From positions 50,022-114,021 of the forward strand of contig CAYTGM010000014.1 of NCBI GenBank assembly GCA_964437365.1: a DNA stretch of 64,000 nucleotides, given 5' to 3'. Made by a program: the position numbers and the translations under genes. Shown here piece after piece: positions 63,392 to 64,000 of the stretch. Positions within the stretch are counted from its first letter, which is position 1, and the number at the start of each line of letters is the position of its first letter. The notes beneath the pieces were generated by a model. The model saw nothing but the letters and a program-made list of their open reading frames with translations. It did no database searches and was not told the DNA's origin. Origin of the DNA: CAYTGM01 sp964437365 (GTDB taxonomy: Bacteria > Sumerlaeota > Sumerlaeia > SLMS01).

Positions 63392-64000
63392 ATGGGAAAA
63401 CAAGCTAAGGCGAAGAGACAAACGAAGATCAAAGATCCGAAACTGCGAATGAGGGGGGGACTATATCATTATGATTATATGATTAATGGTCAGCGAAAGC
63501 GGGGAAGTACTGGGACGAATAGTGAAGAAGAAGCAATGGGGATTGCCCGAGAGCAACAGGCCAAAGATCTGAGATCCTCCCCTGTTCGTGGGGATATAAA
63601 CTATAACGCAGCGGATGCTGAAACATTATTTAACAGATATATGCACAAAAAGAAAGACCGAGACCCATCTACGATAAATAGTTATCATCATTATTCTCGT
63701 AGATTTTACGAATATTTCGGAAGAGAATGCCAACTCTCACAACTGACAGATTTTCACATTGAAGAGTGGAGGGACTGGTTGTGCGAGCAGGAAGTCATCT
63801 TTGAGCGTCCGACCTTGCGTAAAACTTCAAATATTTTAAAGAAGAATAAATATGTCCCTAAAAAACCTAAAAAGACACTCAGTCCGAAAACCGTAAATTC
63901 TCATCTAACTTTCGTTTCAGCAGTGTGCAATACATTCGGTCTGAAGAATCCTACAACGAATGTTGAAAAAGTTAAAGTCAAGCTCATAGACAAGCAGGAG
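63392..64000 (+). CDS. Tyrosine recombinase/integrase, 3'-truncated by window edge
   Basis: The frame is open from ATG 63392 (AAAGGA about 10 nt upstream) to the end, 203 codons. It begins with a basic segment (GKQAKAKRQTKIK), then an AT-rich-DNA-binding-like beta region (GGLYHYDYMINGQRKRGSTG), and from ~75 a SAM-like core-binding domain (INSYHHYSRRFYEYF, LTDFHIEEWRDWL, LSPKTVNSHLTFVSAVCN). The catalytic R-H-R-Y domain must lie beyond the window. Codon use is AT-richer than in neighbours, a sign of transfer. With the adjacent tRNA fragment it marks the left edge of an integrative element. Confidence 0.85.
   Translation, partial: MGKQAKAKRQTKIKDPKLRMRGGLYHYDYMINGQRKRGSTGTNSEEEAMGIAREQQAKDLRSSPVRGDINYNAADAETLFNRYMHKKKDRDPSTINSYHHYSRRFYEYFGRECQLSQLTDFHIEEWRDWLCEQEVIFERPTLRKTSNILKKNKYVPKKPKKTLSPKTVNSHLTFVSAVCNTFGLKNPTTNVEKVKVKLIDKQE

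Noticed and set aside
1..64000. CRISPR arrays, rRNA genes and complete tRNA genes
   Set aside because: No regular 25-40 bp repeat/spacer pattern, no rRNA-like tract and no full cloverleaf were found; only two tRNA 3' fragments are present.

Overview
The window (about 50% GC) looks like chromosome of a Gram-negative bacterium from an uncultured or little-studied lineage in or near the PVC/Sumerlaeota/Hydrogenedentota neighbourhood. This placement is an inference. It rests on giant secreted choice-of-anchor/beta-helix proteins, GspG-like pseudopilins, a TPR-bearing Ser/Thr kinase with a DWG motif, a short archaeal-type ProRS, frequent TTG/GTG starts, and REP-like inverted repeats between genes. 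No rRNA operon, complete tRNA gene or CRISPR array was seen.

Layout. 1-4.7 kb: four tandem, same-strand paralogs of an unrecognised secreted two-lobed beta-rich protein; the first is cut by the window edge. 4.7-6.9 kb: secreted CehA/McbA-type metallohydrolase. 7.0-9.3 kb: an accessory islet with a tRNA 3' remnant, an 11-bp-period hairpin repeat, three unknown genes and a MITE-like inverted repeat. 9.3-13.4 kb: NDH-2, DeoC (with a possible microcompartment-targeting helix) and ProRS. 13.6-16.4 kb: secreted unknown, pseudopilin and Spy/CpxP-like protein. 16.7-25.7 kb: mostly housekeeping (WecA-type transferase, ferritin, M16 peptidase, NadC, O-methyltransferase, 2Fe-2S protein, PilT). 25.7-26.5 kb: repeats. 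26.6-29.9 kb: an FG-GAP repeat protein whose C-terminus is the same module as the 1-4.7 kb paralogs. 29.9-33.1 kb: repeats, then a promoter, a structured leader with a 17-codon ORF, a BCS1-type AAA+ ATPase and an RNA ligase. 33.4-38.0 kb: dnaK-clpB. 38.1-47.4 kb: two 1500-residue secreted paralogs. 47.5-50.5 kb: hemL, hemB and an MntR-like regulator. 50.7-53.8 kb: membrane Ser/Thr kinase. 54.2-58.1 kb: sulfotransferase and four overlapping paralogous membrane genes, one broken by an in-frame stop. 58.1-63.2 kb: OppD-type ATPase, WD40-like protein, transaldolase and GT-C glycosyltransferase. 63.25 kb to the end: a tRNA 3' fragment followed by a tyrosine recombinase, taken as the edge of an integrated element.

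Most notable. (1) The AAA+/RNA-ligase pair with its own promoter and structured leader is the best candidate for an undescribed RNA-repair or stress system. (2) Three unrelated-sequence elements share one architecture: an inverted arm plus three to four direct repeats of exactly 11 bp. (3) The heptamer GTCTATA/TATAGAC occurs about 40 times by hand count against roughly 8 expected, evenly on both strands. (4) There is a tandem family of NPLYLRESG membrane proteins. All function calls come from reading motifs; no database search was run.
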